Origin: Aradus depressus
Taxonomy: Eukaryota > Arthropoda > Insecta > Hemiptera > Aradidae
Direction of reading: 5' to 3'
DNA length: 64,000 nucleotides
Assembly (NCBI GenBank): GCA_963662175.1
Contig: OY759220.1
Coordinates: 42,504,136-42,568,135, forward strand
This document shows, one piece after another, positions 1 through 11,090 of the stretch; position 1 is the stretch's first letter, and each line of letters opens with the position of its first letter. Position numbers and translations under genes: made by a program. Below the pieces are notes generated by a model, which saw nothing but the letters and a program-made list of their open reading frames with translations, was not told the DNA's origin and did no database searches.

Positions 1-130
1 TAAACTTTTAAAGTGTATGGTTCATAGGAGACGAACAAATCATCTATGTCCTTGAACAGCCAATATCCAAGGCCTCCTTCATCTTGAAAAGCGGCCAACT
101 GGACCACACTTGGGGGGTCACGATGACACC
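1..130 (-). other. Possible exon fragment at the window edge
   Basis: On the minus strand an open stretch encodes VVQLAAFQDEGG, then LGYWLFKDIDDLF and VSYEPYTLKV, running off the window edge. The composition is protein-like and no repeat family seen elsewhere matches it. The nearest upstream AG has a poor pyrimidine tract. I do not recognise the protein. It could be a further exon of the lectin gene or a chance open frame. Confidence 0.2.
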
Positions 131-600
131 ACTAATGGCATTATATATCGTATATTTCTGGCTCAGCTTTCAACCAAAATTTTATAATCCATTTTTGGCA
201 CTTTTCCCAGTTAGAAGTGCGCCATAGATCAGTTCCCAAAAGTGTCAACCCAGGTTACTTAGAAGACAATTGGCAGTTATGAGTTGTTTATATTATGTTT
301 TTTTCTGAATTATTTTACAGAATATTATTATTATTATTATTATACGATAGGCGAAGATTGCATACTTCACTTGGCATGATGGAGATCGGCAATTTTCGTT
401 ATCAGCCGAACATAGCCGAACCCAGAAATTACAACTTCAACATACTTATTTTTCAACTGCAAGAGTGTCATCGTTACATTTTATAAAATTTCATGTCGAT
501 ACGTCCATTCTATTGAGTTGTTGTGTCCACAGATAGACGTGACATTTTAACTCATCTCGAAGCAAAGCTCTACTGAGTTATTAATTCACTACTAAATGCT
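131..600. other. No recognisable feature
   Basis: Low-complexity AT-rich DNA with a short TTA/ATT run near 328-342. No coding similarity or repeat copy recognised. Confidence 0.5.
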
Positions 601-607
601 TCACTCT

Positions 608-925
608 TTTTACTTCCCCAGAAATACGAAGTATAGGGGAAGTTATGTAATCGGTCAGAAACTCGATGTTGAGTTTTTACTGGAATTTCATATTATCCAA
701 CCTCCTCATTCCAAAAATTATATTTAAAAAAAAGTGTGTATACACGATAACGCATCAAAATATCGTCACAGCATTCTATATGTGTTTCCAGCAACCCCAT
801 AAGGATTGGGCCCTATTGATTTTCAGCCAAATCGGTCGAAGGGAAAGGGGGGCTTAACACAAAATCTCTAATAACTCCATGGTAATGAGTGTATTAATAC
901 GAAATTTCATACGGAGGAAACCTAT
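608..925 (+). repeat. ACTTCCCC repeat, 5' part
   Basis: Starts with ACTTCCCC followed by the inverted GGGGAAGT of the left end, then the module text (opening of GAAATTTCAT, CGATAACGC, AATCGGTCGAAGGG). It is cut short by the SINE at 940. Family described in the findings. Confidence 0.7.
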
Positions 926-939
926 TAATGTTTAGCGCT

Positions 940-1235
940 GAGAGCGCCGGTAGCTCAGTGGCGTACTTGCTTACTGAGCTCAAGATCGCGGCCGAGACCC
1001 TTAATTTATTTTACATGGGAGGTAAGAAAAACTTGAGCACGCCGTCCTTCGGACGGGACTTAAGCGATGGTCCCGAGCCTGTCCGATGTCAGTTACTCAA
1101 AGACCCTCCTCTACCTGTAGATAACTAAACCTGGATAGGCAAAATTTACGATTCCCACAGTTGAGTCAGCAGGTAAGGGATAAGAGCATTGGATGCTTAG
1201 GTCCCTAGGTGTCACACCAGCCCTACCAAAATATG
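940..1235 (+). mobile_element. tRNA-derived SINE, variant with alternative 3' end
   Basis: The head has the box A-like TAGCTCAGTGG. The body holds the family core CACGCCGTCCTTCGGACGGG and TGGTCCCGAGCCTG. Box B is partly deleted. Instead of the usual CCTAA tail it ends with GATAAGAGCATTGGATGCTT and CCCTAGGTGT, the same ending as the copy at 46122-46345, so the family has at least two 3' variants. Confidence 0.75.
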
Positions 1236-1349
1236 AATATGAATGTTCAGCGGAATCGACCGAAGGGACACCCTTAAACCTCTAACAGCGCAAAGATAGA
1301 AACTTCCATGAGGGCGTTATGTGAAAAATGAAAAAAAAAACTAATATAT

Positions 1350-1606
1350 TTTTTAGGTTAGGTTAGGTTTTAGGACTTATGCCCGGGCTTTAACTACGAG
1401 GTCATTTCGCCTACTACCACAGCGCTTTTTCGTCACTCTGGTGGACATGAGCCCGACTCTATGGGAGTCCTACATTTTGCCTACCCTAAATTTTTATTCC
1501 TCTAGGATAGGGGTCTTTAACAATTACCTGACATGGTACAGGCTCGAGACCATCGCTTAACGTTCCATCCGAAAGACCGCGTGCTTAATTTTATTTTACT
1601 CCCCCA
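1350..1606 (-). mobile_element. SINE copy, 5' truncated
   Basis: Reverse copy: telomere-like TTAGG tail at 1357-1372, then the conserved 3' body (GCCCGGGCTTTAACTACGAG, GGTGGACATGAGCCCGACTC) up to the core. The tRNA head is missing. Confidence 0.8.
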
Positions 1607-2413
1607 TAGTACGTATATCTAGATAAAAAGAAAAAAAAAATGGTCGGAACTACATAGTTTATCTGAGTGTTAGCGCCGCGCCGCCTTACAGTTTTTCTCC
1701 CCCCAAAAAATGGCGGGGCTACTTTACTACATTTCATGTACCAAATTTAATCTGTTTCCGGCCAGTTTTTTTCCTCCACCCTGATAGTGCTTCTCATAAA
1801 TTACACCCCTCTTATGACTATCACAGTCCACCCTTCCCCAAGTTCGCCCCACACACACCTACAATGAAATTTTAACGTCTGTTCTTCAATTAGGGTTTGA
1901 TAGTAATAAAAAGGGCATTTATTCCAAACAATAATAAATGATAACAATTTGCAAATTTAAATAAATGAACAATAATAATTATTATAAAATTAATTTGTAT
2001 TAAAATATATAAGTCTTTGGGTGGGATTTGTTGACGGCAAGGCGAGATGGAAAGTTTAACTAATCCGGTTACGTGGAGAATAGAAAAATCTCGTTTATCC
2101 GGATACAGGAAATATGTAAAATGGCTGATCTGCGGAGGGCCAGCTTGCCTTTTTACTTTTAGGCTGTCTTGCCACATGAAGGTCACTAAGACTTTTATCA
2201 AAAATTTAAGTCCTTGACAAGTATTTATCAGAAAACTCCGGAATGGAGTTGTTTGTCAGTTAAAGTGTCTGAGAAAGTTTCAAATATATTCATTTTTAAA
2301 TCTTATTCATAAACTGTGTTTACTTTAACTGAATTTTATCGAACTTTCTTGAGAACTAGTTGAGAATTATTGCTACATATAACAAAATATTGAAATTGAA
2401 CATATAGCGTTAA
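1607..2413. other. Unassigned stretch
   Basis: AT-rich with short homopolymers. A small open frame on the minus strand (1890-2201) has no recognisable similarity. No repeat family identified. Confidence 0.4.
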
Positions 2414-2414
2414 A

Positions 2415-2725
2415 AAGGGCGCCAGTAGCTCAGTGGAATGCGTCCTTGCCTTCTGAGTGCAAGACCCGAGGCCCTTAGTTTATTTCATCTGGGAGGTAAA
2501 ATAAACTTAAGCACGCCGTCCTTTGGATGGGACGTTAAGCGATGATCCCGAGCCTGTACGATGTCAGACCTTAAAGGTTAAAGACCACTGACCTAGGTGA
2601 ATAAAAATTTAGGACTCCCACAGTAGAGTCGGGCTCATGTCCACCAGAGTGAAGAAAAAGAGCGCTCTGGTAGTAGGCGGTATGACCTCGTAGTTAATGC
2701 CCGGGTACGAGTCATAAAATCTAAC
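2415..2725 (+). mobile_element. SINE copy
   Basis: Head GGGCGCCAGTAGCTCAGTGG at the 5' end, then the body with the GTCCTTTGGATGGGACGTTA core and the CCGGGTACGAGTCATAAAAT ending. Box B is degraded. The telomere-like tail is reduced to CTAACCTTAA. Confidence 0.8.
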
Positions 2726-2936
2726 CTTAACGTTAAAGGACAACTGGCGTTAACCGCTACGCTGCGTGGGTGGGATGTACCACTGATGATGACGCTGTTG
2801 AGTTGAAAACCGGTTTTGGACAAAAATAAAACAGTGGGAAGACACCGTCTTTTACTTCCATGAGAAATCTCGTCCCACCACATCTTTCTATCACATTTAT
2901 GGATATAACGATATTTTAGATTAAACGATTAAACTA

Positions 2937-3197
2937 TGGTAGTATACGTGCTTGCTTACTGAGTTCAAGATCGCGGGTTCGAAACCCGGCCGAAACCCTT
3001 AATTAATTTAATTTAGAAGATAAAATAAGCTTAAGCACGCCGTCCTTCGGATGAAACGTTGTCAGGTACCGAGACTGTACAATGTCAGGTACTCGTTAAA
3101 GACCCCTACCCGAGATGTCCACCAGAGTAACAAAAGAGCGCTCTGGTAGTTGGCGATATGACCTTGTAGTTAAAGCCCGAGTATAAGTTATAATAAC
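2937..3197 (+). mobile_element. SINE copy with good box B, internally shortened
   Basis: Box B GGTTCGAAACCC is intact at about 2978, followed by the family core and the AAAGCCCGAGTATAAGTTAT ending. Box A is lost at the 5' edge and the middle of the body is deleted. Confidence 0.8.
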
Positions 3198-3364
3198 TAA
3201 AATATAGGTCAATTCTGCTGAAACTTTGCCTTGATGACAAGTAATTATTTTTTGCAGTTTGGCCGGGTGCTCATATTTTGTTATTCCTTCTCATAAAATA
3301 TAAGAAACGGAGAGAGATCTCCTTGGAAGACATTATACTTCCGATCCTTTATCAGCTCCTCTTC

Positions 3365-4385
3365 ATGTGCCTCATTTATCAAGAGTTTGTATCATCAAAA
3401 ACCCATCATTTCTATCAGATACCAAATCAATCTTCTACTCTTTGAATATACTTTACCTCAAAACAGCAAACTTCAGTCGACTTGCTCCAAAAGCAGTGCT
3501 CGTGGCAATATTGTCTTATAATTTCATTATAATCAGACAAAAAAAAAAAAAGTATACTCATAAAATCACCAGATCAATGACTTCAAAAACAATATGCAAT
3601 TGCATATGCAGACGATATCCCCCATAATGTTCACAAATAAAACATGGAATGTAACTTTTGAAAATGCAAACTTAGGCCTTCAACAAGTGATGAAGTATAA
3701 TGAAAATTTACTATCTTTAAAACTTTCAAAGACCAATTACATTGAACAATTCCAAATTACCTTCAAGCAATCTTAAACTAAAATTCCATAATCCACATTG
3801 TATCTTAATTTGCACGTGCCAAGAAATTGTTAGTTATTAAAATAAAATATTTAGGAATTTATATAGATTCCCACCTTTTAACTATTAAAATTATTATTAA
3901 CTAAAAAAATCAGATATTTATCTTTCCAATTAAACAGTCTAAGAAACATTGTCCCAGTGAAAACCTTAAAAATTGTTTACAATTCATTAGTTTATATTAT
4001 AATTTCTTACGGTATTGTGAATTGGGGAGGACTTCTGGAAACTTACTACAACAAAATTCACAGTGCCCATAAATGTCTCTTAAAGAGGTTGTTTAATACT
4101 TTCCCTTCTGTTCAGTTATTCAAGGAATTAAATTTATTGACAACCAGACCCTATTTGTTTAATAAAAACAAAAACATAGCCGAAATAACTTTGCGAAATA
4201 AATCAACTTTTCAATTACTACCCCATTTGACAAAAAAAATTACGCAACTTAATGTTTACTACCTAGGCCTTAGAGCTTATAATCTAATACCACTTGCCAT
4301 CAAAAATTGTAGCATTCAAAACTTTAAACTGAACTTAAAGTGCTGGATGAATAAAATCAATGGTGAAGAATATTTGAAACTAATG
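3365..4385 (+). pseudogene. Decayed LINE reverse transcriptase, C-terminal part
   Basis: A frame-shifted reverse transcriptase remnant. AIAYADDI, containing the catalytic Y-A-D-D box, is readable at about 3599-3622. The frame then shifts to NLLSLKLSKTNYI (to 3776), and after another break 3957-4394 encodes KTLKIVYNSLVYIIISYGIV and later GLRAYNLIPLAIKN. The last segment matches the post-RT region of LINEs of the CR1/Rex/L2-like type in general form: Y-x-G-x-x-x-Y-N-x-L-P-x-x-I-K followed by FK...LK. The element continues after the fold-back at 4400-4637 into a 3' untranslated region ending about 4975. Endonuclease and N-terminal RT motifs are absent. Confidence 0.7.
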
Positions 4386-4651
4386 TCATTTTAATATACA
4401 ACTTCTAAGTTGAGGAACGCGGACACATTGTGGAAACTTGTAATAAATGAATAAAACAAACTTATTTTTGAAATATTGTCTATTCCACTAAAGATATATA
4501 TATATAACTACCTCTCTGCAAACTGACTTAGTTCATAACTAGACCTGACGATGGTATAAAGCCGAAACCGGTAGTTATATATAAATATATATATCTTTAG
4601 TGGAATAGACAATATTTCAAAAATAAGTTTGTTTTATTCATTTTAATATAC
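4386..4651 (+). mobile_element. Fold-back insertion with hammerhead-like loop (copy 1)
   Basis: Flanked by a 14-bp target duplication TCATTTTAATATAC (4386-4399 and 4638-4651) in the 3' end of a decayed LINE. After about 45 unpaired bases come inverted arms at 4446-4512 and 4570-4642, almost perfectly complementary apart from a length difference in an AT stretch. The loop (4513-4569) contains CTGACGA (4545-4551), then a TGG...GCC hairpin, then GAAA and ACCGG. This resembles a hammerhead ribozyme core with one extra base after CUGACGA. Penelope-like elements are known to have terminal repeats carrying hammerhead motifs, so this may be a severely truncated PLE terminus. That is inference. Confidence 0.65.
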
Positions 4652-4975
4652 TTCACATAAGTATTTTTGACTCCATTAGCGATCATTTCATGTCAAAATT
4701 TTAGTTAGCCATCTCTTCATGTTTTACTTACATACATATGTACTTATCTCCTTTAAATTGTTTTCCCGCACTCAGGCCTGGGCCTTGTGGGATTTTTCCT
4801 AAAATTTTACTTGGTTATTTTGTTTTTAAACTTTATATAGTATATTATATCAATAATTGTAAAAATTACATTGTCTATTTAATGTTGTCTCACTGAACAT
4901 ATAATACTGTCTAATTTGGAAAAATAAAAACTTTATTTTTTTATTTTATTTTTTTAATTATTGTAAACTTTATTA
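4652..4975 (+). mobile_element. 3' untranslated end of the interrupted LINE
   Basis: Follows the second target duplication of the fold-back. AT-rich, ending with AAAAATAAAAAC and a T/A-rich tail at about 4920-4975, as expected for a LINE 3' end. Confidence 0.45.
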
Positions 4976-5907
4976 TTCTATACATGAATATTATATCCAT
5001 ATGTGATAGTAATATTATGTATATTATAGTTGGGCTGTCTATAACAATAATACCTAGGGCAATGGCCTAATTAACATGAGATATGAACTCAGGTACAATT
5101 CATTAATTGCCCTAAACAACTAACTTCAAACTAGATAGATTTAACATAATATAGGGGGGGGGGGGGGGGGGGGGAATGTATGGGATAACAACAAGGGGGG
5201 TGTTTAGCTGTGAAACTCAGATAATGTCTTTTGATTAATTGATGAGAAGAAAATCATGCGGTCTCTTCTTTTTAAGTCTGCGTTCCAGTGGTAAAGGTGG
5301 TGGGTGTTCAGCAATTTCCCGCAAACTTTATTTTAAAAAAATTTATGTCACTCAACATTGTTGTTTATTGGGATGATTACATAGTCTAACACTTTAGATA
5401 TAATATTAATTTCAATGATATGCAGAAAATTACATTAACGATGCAGCTGTTTTTGAGTTATAAGATGACAAACGAACAGACCGACACAAGATATTATATT
5501 TATATATATATTGATTTTATATAGTAATTAATATATTTACAGCCCCCCATAATACATGTCCAAGGGTGTCTGGGCAAGATATTTTACGACCCTCATTCAT
5601 GTATTTCCTTGTTTATAATTTTATTAGAGGGTGAAGGACCTACCCCCCTCCTAATAGATAAAATGTACAGAGCTGATAACAGAATTATTAGGACTAAAGT
5701 ATAATAACTATTATGGTATAGTAATTATTACTATTAGATTCACGGATCAGTGACCTCGCTAACTAATAAAACAAAACGGTATTTTATTACCGTATAATTA
5801 CACCCTTTATTACTCCTATTTTAAAATTTCTTTTGACAACATTTCGCTCATAAAGTTTATAACAGAGTAATTTTAGAAATTTACTTACAATTAAGTTACG
5901 AATGAAA
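4976..5907. other. AT-rich stretch with a poly-G run
   Basis: No gene or repeat copy recognised. Holds a 21-base G run at 5154-5174. Confidence 0.5.
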
Positions 5908-5911
5908 ATAA

Positions 5912-6635
5912 AAAAAGTCGTCGGTGAATCACCGGCAATGTAGTTCTCCAGAACTCATTAATCAATTAACTTTTCGCTCCCTCCAAAACCAGTCGACCGT
6001 TTGCGCTAATATTCAACAGTTGACTTACATAATGGCTCCTAAATCCTATTACTAAATTTTGTGTAGATAAATTCATTACATCGGCAATTATTAGGGTACT
6101 TAGATTTAGCCCCCTCCTCTAAACCCCCTTCCCTTCAGCCGAAATCGCTGAAATTTGACAGGTTATGTCCTAATTGGGTTTTGACGTTAAATATGAAATT
6201 TCATGTCGATACATTCATTACATCGAGAGTTATTGGTTTTTTTATTTGAGCCCTGCTCTTATCCACCCTCCATTCTGCCGATTCCGCTGAAAATTAATAA
6301 GTGTCGTCCTTTTCGGGTCTTAAATTCACATATGAAATTTTGTGTCGATATATTTAATACGACAGTTATTCAAATTTTTATGTAAAGCCTCCTCCTTTAT
6401 CTTCACTTCCCCTTCGGTCGATTTGGCTGAAAAATAATAGGTTTCGTCGTTAGAGGGTTTAGAATTCACATATAAAATTTCGTGTTGATACATTCTATAG
6501 AGAGTTAGCGTGTCACAGTCATACATAATTTTTTTTAGAAGTCAGAAAACATGAAATTCCGTTGAAAACTCTACATCAAATTTTCGACCGATTATATAAC
6601 TTCCCCTCGTATATCTGGAAAAGTAAAATGTACAC
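5912..6635 (-). repeat. ACTTCCCC repeat, near complete (reverse)
   Basis: Longest clear copy, about 720 bp. It begins with the hairpin GTCGGTGAATCACCGGC, passes through three similar modules (each holding CATTACATCGGCAGTTATT-like and ATGAAATTTCATGTCGATAC-like text) and ends with ACCGATTATATAACTTCCCC. No protein is encoded. Confidence 0.75.
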
Positions 6636-6699
6636 TTTTTCCTGTACTTATGGACCGCAGGCTATTTCTTTTTATTTATTTTCTTTTCTTCTAACCTTA

Positions 6700-6970
6700 C
6701 AGGGTTTTGAGTTATATATATTCATTAGAGTTCTTGAGTTAAGCCTCCCCCTAACCCACTCTCGCCTTTGGTCGACTGAAAATCAATAGGTGTTCTCCTC
6801 ATAGTGTTTTGGTCCCACATATAAAATTTCTTGTCGATACATTCATTCTATGGACAGTTATTACAGTTTTTATGTTAAAGTTTCCCCTAATTCCACCCTT
6901 CCCTTTGGTCGATTTGGATGAAAAACAATAGGTGCCATCGTTAAAGGGTTTTGTTCTTTAATGTACCCTG
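6700..6970 (-). repeat. ACTTCCCC repeat modules (reverse, partial)
   Basis: Two further modules of the same family (TTGAGTTAAGCCTCCCCCTA, TCTTGTCGATACATTCATTC, TCGATTTGG) without either end. Confidence 0.6.
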
Positions 6971-7376
6971 ATTTGCAGAATCCAATTTCAGAAAGGAAAC
7001 TCTTGATTCATGGTTCCCCCCCAATTTCCTTCTTACTAATTCCTCAAGATAGTCCAGGATAATACTGACCATAAATCCCACACATACATAAGACAGAAGC
7101 AGAAATAGTGAAATATATAAACATAATTTTTAAATATTTGTTACAACCCAAAATATAAATAATGGTAATATAAATACACAGAAAATAAAAAGAAAGGTAA
7201 AGAAAGAAAAAAAATATCTAATATAAGGGCAAAAGTTGGAAGAAATGGCATCCAAAAGAATAGAATTAAATAAGAAGAAGAAATCCAGAAATCTATTTAA
7301 TAAAATTGAAAAGTAAATTAATAGAAGGGTTAGTAAAGCCTCCCTCTAGAGCCATGTTTCACCTTGCGGACTATAC
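6971..7376. other. Intergenic or intronic AT-rich DNA
   Basis: A-rich on the plus strand. I searched the minus strand for the missing lectin exon and found no match. Confidence 0.5.
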
Positions 7377-7536
7377 CTGAGAAGAGGAGTGGTGTTTCGT
7401 CATTCCAGAGCCAATGGGAGCCATTAGCTCGAGCTCCCAGCCAATAGACAGCCGAGGTCGAGTAGCCTACTGATTCTCTGATTTTCGCCACGATGAATCT
7501 TTCTTCTCCGTCACTGTGCACACTCGCCAGGTCACC
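7377..7536 (-). CDS. Host gene exon: middle of the C-type lectin domain
   Basis: Third visible exon, 160 nt. It starts in phase 0 with GDLASVHSDGEERFIV and continues to YWLGARANGSHWLWNDETP. This is the G-x-L-A-S-V-x-S-x-x-E-x-x-F stretch and the WLG...W-x-W core of a C-type lectin domain. It follows directly on the KICKENK end of exon 22337-22452, about 14.8 kb away, with matching phase and domain order, so I treat them as one gene. Acceptor CTGTTTCAG (plus 7537-7538) and donor CAG|GTATAG (plus 7375-7376) are good. The exon ends with one base of a split codon. The final third of the domain, with the disulphide-closing Cys residues, was not found at 1-7376 and probably lies beyond the window edge. 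Confidence 0.85.
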
Positions 7537-8105
7537 CTGAAACAGAGTAGAAAAAAAAAAAAAAAAATACAATATATACAACGAAATTGAATGAAAATGT
7601 GAGATCAAGTTGTCAACGGATTTTCACCATTTTTGTAGTCTGTGAGTTAAGTCAGGATTTATTGCTATCTATCCAAGTCAGCAACTTCCTATATACCCCC
7701 CCATAATTTAATATAAGATGAATGTGCAATATATAGTTACTATATGTCTGAATAGAAGAATATTTGAAAAAAATCTCCCAAAATATATTTATAATATTTT
7801 TAATTTGATTGCTTGACGTATTGCCACTATTCAGGCATTATTAAATCTTTCTTCGCAAAAATAAAGCATTCAGTAATCACAATTATATGTCATATGGTTT
7901 TAATTTTGATTAAGAAATGAATCTCAAAATTCATAATTTTTTAGACATTGGCTTGATTTACATGAAAACGGTGAAACCTATCGAAAAATATGTGATTATC
8001 AAAAATGTCCCAAAGGAAATTTGCAACCAAAATTTCTGTTAGGTTTAAGTTAGGACTAACGCGAACAAACTTATAGCTCTCCAAACGTGCACAATAAATT
8101 ACTAA

Positions 8106-8479
8106 AAGAAATCTATCAAGGTTAGGATAGGTTTTATGACTCATGCCCGGGCTTTAACTACGAAGGCATATCGCCTACTACCAGAGCGCTCTTTCGTCAC
8201 TCTGGTGGACATGAGCCCGACTCTACTGTGGGAGTCCTAAATTTTGCCTACCCTAAATTTTTATTCATCTAGGGTAGGGGTCTTTAACGAGTACCTGACA
8301 TCGTACAGGCTCGGGACCATCGCTTAACGTCCCGTCCGAAGGACGGCATGCTTAAGTTTATTTTACCTCCCAGATAAAATAAACTAAGGGCCTCGGTCGA
8401 GTTTCGAACCCACGATCTTGAGCTCAGAAGACAAACACGCATACCACTGAGCTACCGGCGCCCTCAAGAAATCTATCAA
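8106..8479 (-). mobile_element. Full-length SINE with target duplication
   Basis: Reverse copy from the reduced TTAGG-like tail (8120) to the tRNA head GAGCTACCGGCGCC (8465). Box B reads as GGTTTCGAACCC in reverse (one base variant of its complement). It is flanked by AAGAAATCTATCAA at 8106-8119 and 8466-8479, a 14-bp duplication typical of LINE-driven insertion. Lies in the host intron. Confidence 0.9.
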
Positions 8480-8536
8480 AGTACTGTTTAAACTGTAACC
8501 TTGGAAACTAATTCAAAATTCCTTTTTTTTAATTTT

Positions 8537-9010
8537 TACTTCCCTAGTGATTAAATGCTGAGTTTTCAACAGAATTTCATGTTTTCCGACCTCTAGATTT
8601 CAAATATGAAAAAATAATTTCTGTCTGTCTGTGAACACGATAACTCCCGACAAAATTTATTTGTTGGCACGAAATTTTATTTGTGAATCCAAAACCCTCT
8701 AACGACGACATGTATTGCCAAGTCGACCAAAGAGAAACGGGGATTATGGGTGAGGCTTGACACAAAAACTTTAATAACTGCAGTTGTAATGAATGTATCG
8801 ACACAAAATTTCATATTTAAAGTGAAAACCCCATGAGGTCTTAATCTGTCAAATTTCAGGGATATCGGCTGAAATGAAAGAGAGGGTATAGGGGGGGGGG
8901 GCTCAATTCAAAAATTCTAATAACTGCCAAAATTTAGTAATAAGAGTTAAGAGCTCCTATGGACGTTCTGGGGAAGTACATTGTCGGTGATTCACCGACG
9001 ATTTTTATTA
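8537..9010 (+). repeat. ACTTCCCC repeat (forward)
   Basis: Runs from TTACTTCCCTAG at the left end to GTCGGTGATTCACCGACG at the right end, about 470 bp with three modules. An 11-base G run near 8891 sits where other copies have longer G or C runs. Confidence 0.75.
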
Positions 9011-9356
9011 CAGTCAGCTACTTACAACATTTCATTTTGACAGTAGAAGGTACTTTCTTTGTTGTCCAGGATCAAGATGGACAAAAACACAAATGAAATT
9101 CATGAAGATAATGAAAACAGTGACAACAATAGAAATGGGGAGAGGGATTGGGATTGTGTTGTCAGAGATAAATGTTACTTCAAGAGATGAGGTGTCACCA
9201 CTGGGTGTCAGACAATAGCCAACTGACTGTCAGGCAGTGATACCAATAGAACTGTTCTAGTTCTCTTGTCACCATGCTGGGGCGCCAGTATTCTGCTTGT
9301 GTTCAAGATTGCGGATTCAAAACCCGTTCGAGGTCCTTCTCCTTATCTTGAGAGTT

Positions 9357-9515
9357 AAAAAAGTCGTCAGGGAATCACTTGGTATGTACTTCCCCATAAC
9401 GAAGTAATCAATTAACTTTTCGCTCTCCCTCCAAAACCAGTCTAATATTCAACAGTTGATTGACATCCTAAATTCTCATACTACATTTTTTTGTAGGTTA
9501 ATTTATTACATAAAA
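9357..9515 (-). repeat. ACTTCCCC repeat, end portion
   Basis: AAAAAGTCGTCAGGGAATCA followed by the GTACTTCCCC end. The copy is split by the Jockey fragment and resumes at 10238. Confidence 0.65.
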
Positions 9516-10237
9516 TCAGTTCACATCGTCTTCACTCTTCGTCGAAAATATACCTGCCCTCCTGTACCTTAACAAAAATCCCATCCCTGTAAAAAACGAA
9601 GTCCGCTATCTAGGCCTCATACTCGACAAACGACTAACTTGGAATCCTCACACGAGACTGAAAAGACAAGAAATGAACAGACGTTATAAACTTTTACTAA
9701 GACTACTAGACAAAAGATCCAAACTAACTTTGACAACAAAACGACTTATATACAACTCAATACTCAAACCTATGTGGACTTACGGACTTGAACTCTGGGG
9801 TTCTGCCAAGGCTTCCAATCTCCAGCGCATCCAATCCTTTCAATCCAAAATCCTTCGTACAATAGCCAACGCTCCTTACTACGTCTCCAACAAAACTCTT
9901 CACACTGACCTTAACGAACCTTTCGTCACTGAAGTCGCTAAATCCAAATATAAAAAATTATTTTCCCTTCTTAGTTCCCACAATAATCCTCTAGTCCGTG
10001 CCCTCCATTCTGCCACACTTCCCCAACGACGGCTTAAGCGTCAATGGCCCAGAGACCCAGCAGCAGTGACAGTGACAGTGACTAGTTATAAATAAGAGAG
10101 AATCAGTGACTAGGGAGTGTCACCACTGGGTGATTTCTCCCCTCATGACATTTTGCCATTATCTCTTTATTAACACATTTGCTTGTTATATTTATTTGTA
10201 TACAGTTGTAAATAGCTATTTGTAAATTTAAAAAAAA
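9516..10237 (+). pseudogene. Jockey-type LINE, 5'-truncated RT C-terminus and 3' UTR
   Basis: Truncated non-LTR retrotransposon. From about 9560 it encodes YLNKNPIPVKN, VRYLGLILDKRLTW, then (9673-10095) ILKPMWTYGLELWGSA, IQSFQSKILRTI and APYYVSNKTLH. These are the late RT and thumb motifs of the Jockey superfamily: Y-L-G-x-x-x-D-x-x-L-T-W, L-x-P-x-x-x-Y-G-x-x-x-W and the A-P-x-Y-V-x-N motif. The frame is open to 10095, so it is fairly young, but endonuclease and the catalytic YADD are missing. The 3' UTR ends in an A run at 10231-10239. The shared TATTACAT at both edges suggests a short target duplication in an ACTTCCCC repeat. A related fragment lies at 21787-22290. Confidence 0.85.
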
Positions 10238-10399
10238 AATGTATTACATCGGCAGTTATTGCTGTTTTTGAATTAAGTCTCCTCCCTGAACCCCCCCCCC
10301 CCCCCCCCCCCCCCCTTTCCCTTCTCTGAAATTTGACAGGTTATGTCCTCATTTGGTTTTGACTTTAAATATGAAATTTCATGTCGATATATTCATTCT
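10238..10399 (-). repeat. ACTTCCCC repeat, continuation after the Jockey fragment
   Basis: Continues the copy begun at 9357 (ATTACATCGGCAGTTATTGC). Contains a 25-base C run at 10291-10315 inside the normally short C-rich segment. Confidence 0.65.
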
Positions 10400-10646
10400 A
10401 CTACCAGAGCGCTCTTTCGTCACTCTGGTGAACATGAACCCGACTCTACTATGGGAGTCCTAAATGTTGCCTACCCTAAATTTTTATTAAACTAGGTTAG
10501 GGGTCTTTAACGAGTATCTGACGTCTGACAGGCTCAGAACCATCGCCCCATCCGAAGGACGGCGCGCTTGAGTTTATTTAACCTCCAAGATAAAATAACT
10601 AAGGGCCTCGGCCGATATTCGAACCCGCCATCTTGAGCTCAGTAAG
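10400..10646 (-). mobile_element. SINE copy lacking both ends
   Basis: Reverse copy from CTACCAGAGCGCTCTTTCGT to the CTTGAGCTCAGTAAGCA head portion. Tail and outer head are missing. Confidence 0.8.
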
Positions 10647-11090
10647 CATTATAATATATCGTATAATTATAATATATCATATATTATAATAATTTTATTA
10701 TTTAATCAAAGTAAAACCTAATTTAAATAGTCGAGGAAGAAAATTTTTCTGAAAACACATTAGTACAGCAATGACGGTAGTTAGATTTGCACCAGATATG
10801 GTGATAGTCAAACCAAAGTTAAGATAGAAAAAATACTTTAATTGACCCTAACAAAAATAGTCGAAGAAAAAATATAGGATATAGGTGGTCCTTTTGGAAC
10901 CGATTCTATTTTCTGAAAAACATATTAATACAGCAATGTCGATACTTAGACTTTCACCAGATAATCAAAGAGAGAGAAAGAAAATCCTTTTTCGCAAAAT
11001 TTCTTCTTTTAATAAAGTAATGGAGGGAACCTGCAACAGAATCCTGGACTAACAACGTAAGAGAATGTGCAACTTGCCTATATGCTGGAA
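10647..11090. other. AT-rich intronic sequence
   Basis: An ATATATTATAATAT stretch at 10655-10700, then two similar copies of a TCGAGGAAGAAAA-type block (about 10730 and 10860). No gene seen. Confidence 0.4.

Noticed and set aside
4545..4578. Active hammerhead ribozyme as a firm call
   Set aside because: Stem III is only 3 bp without a proper loop and an extra base follows CUGACGA; kept only as hammerhead-like.
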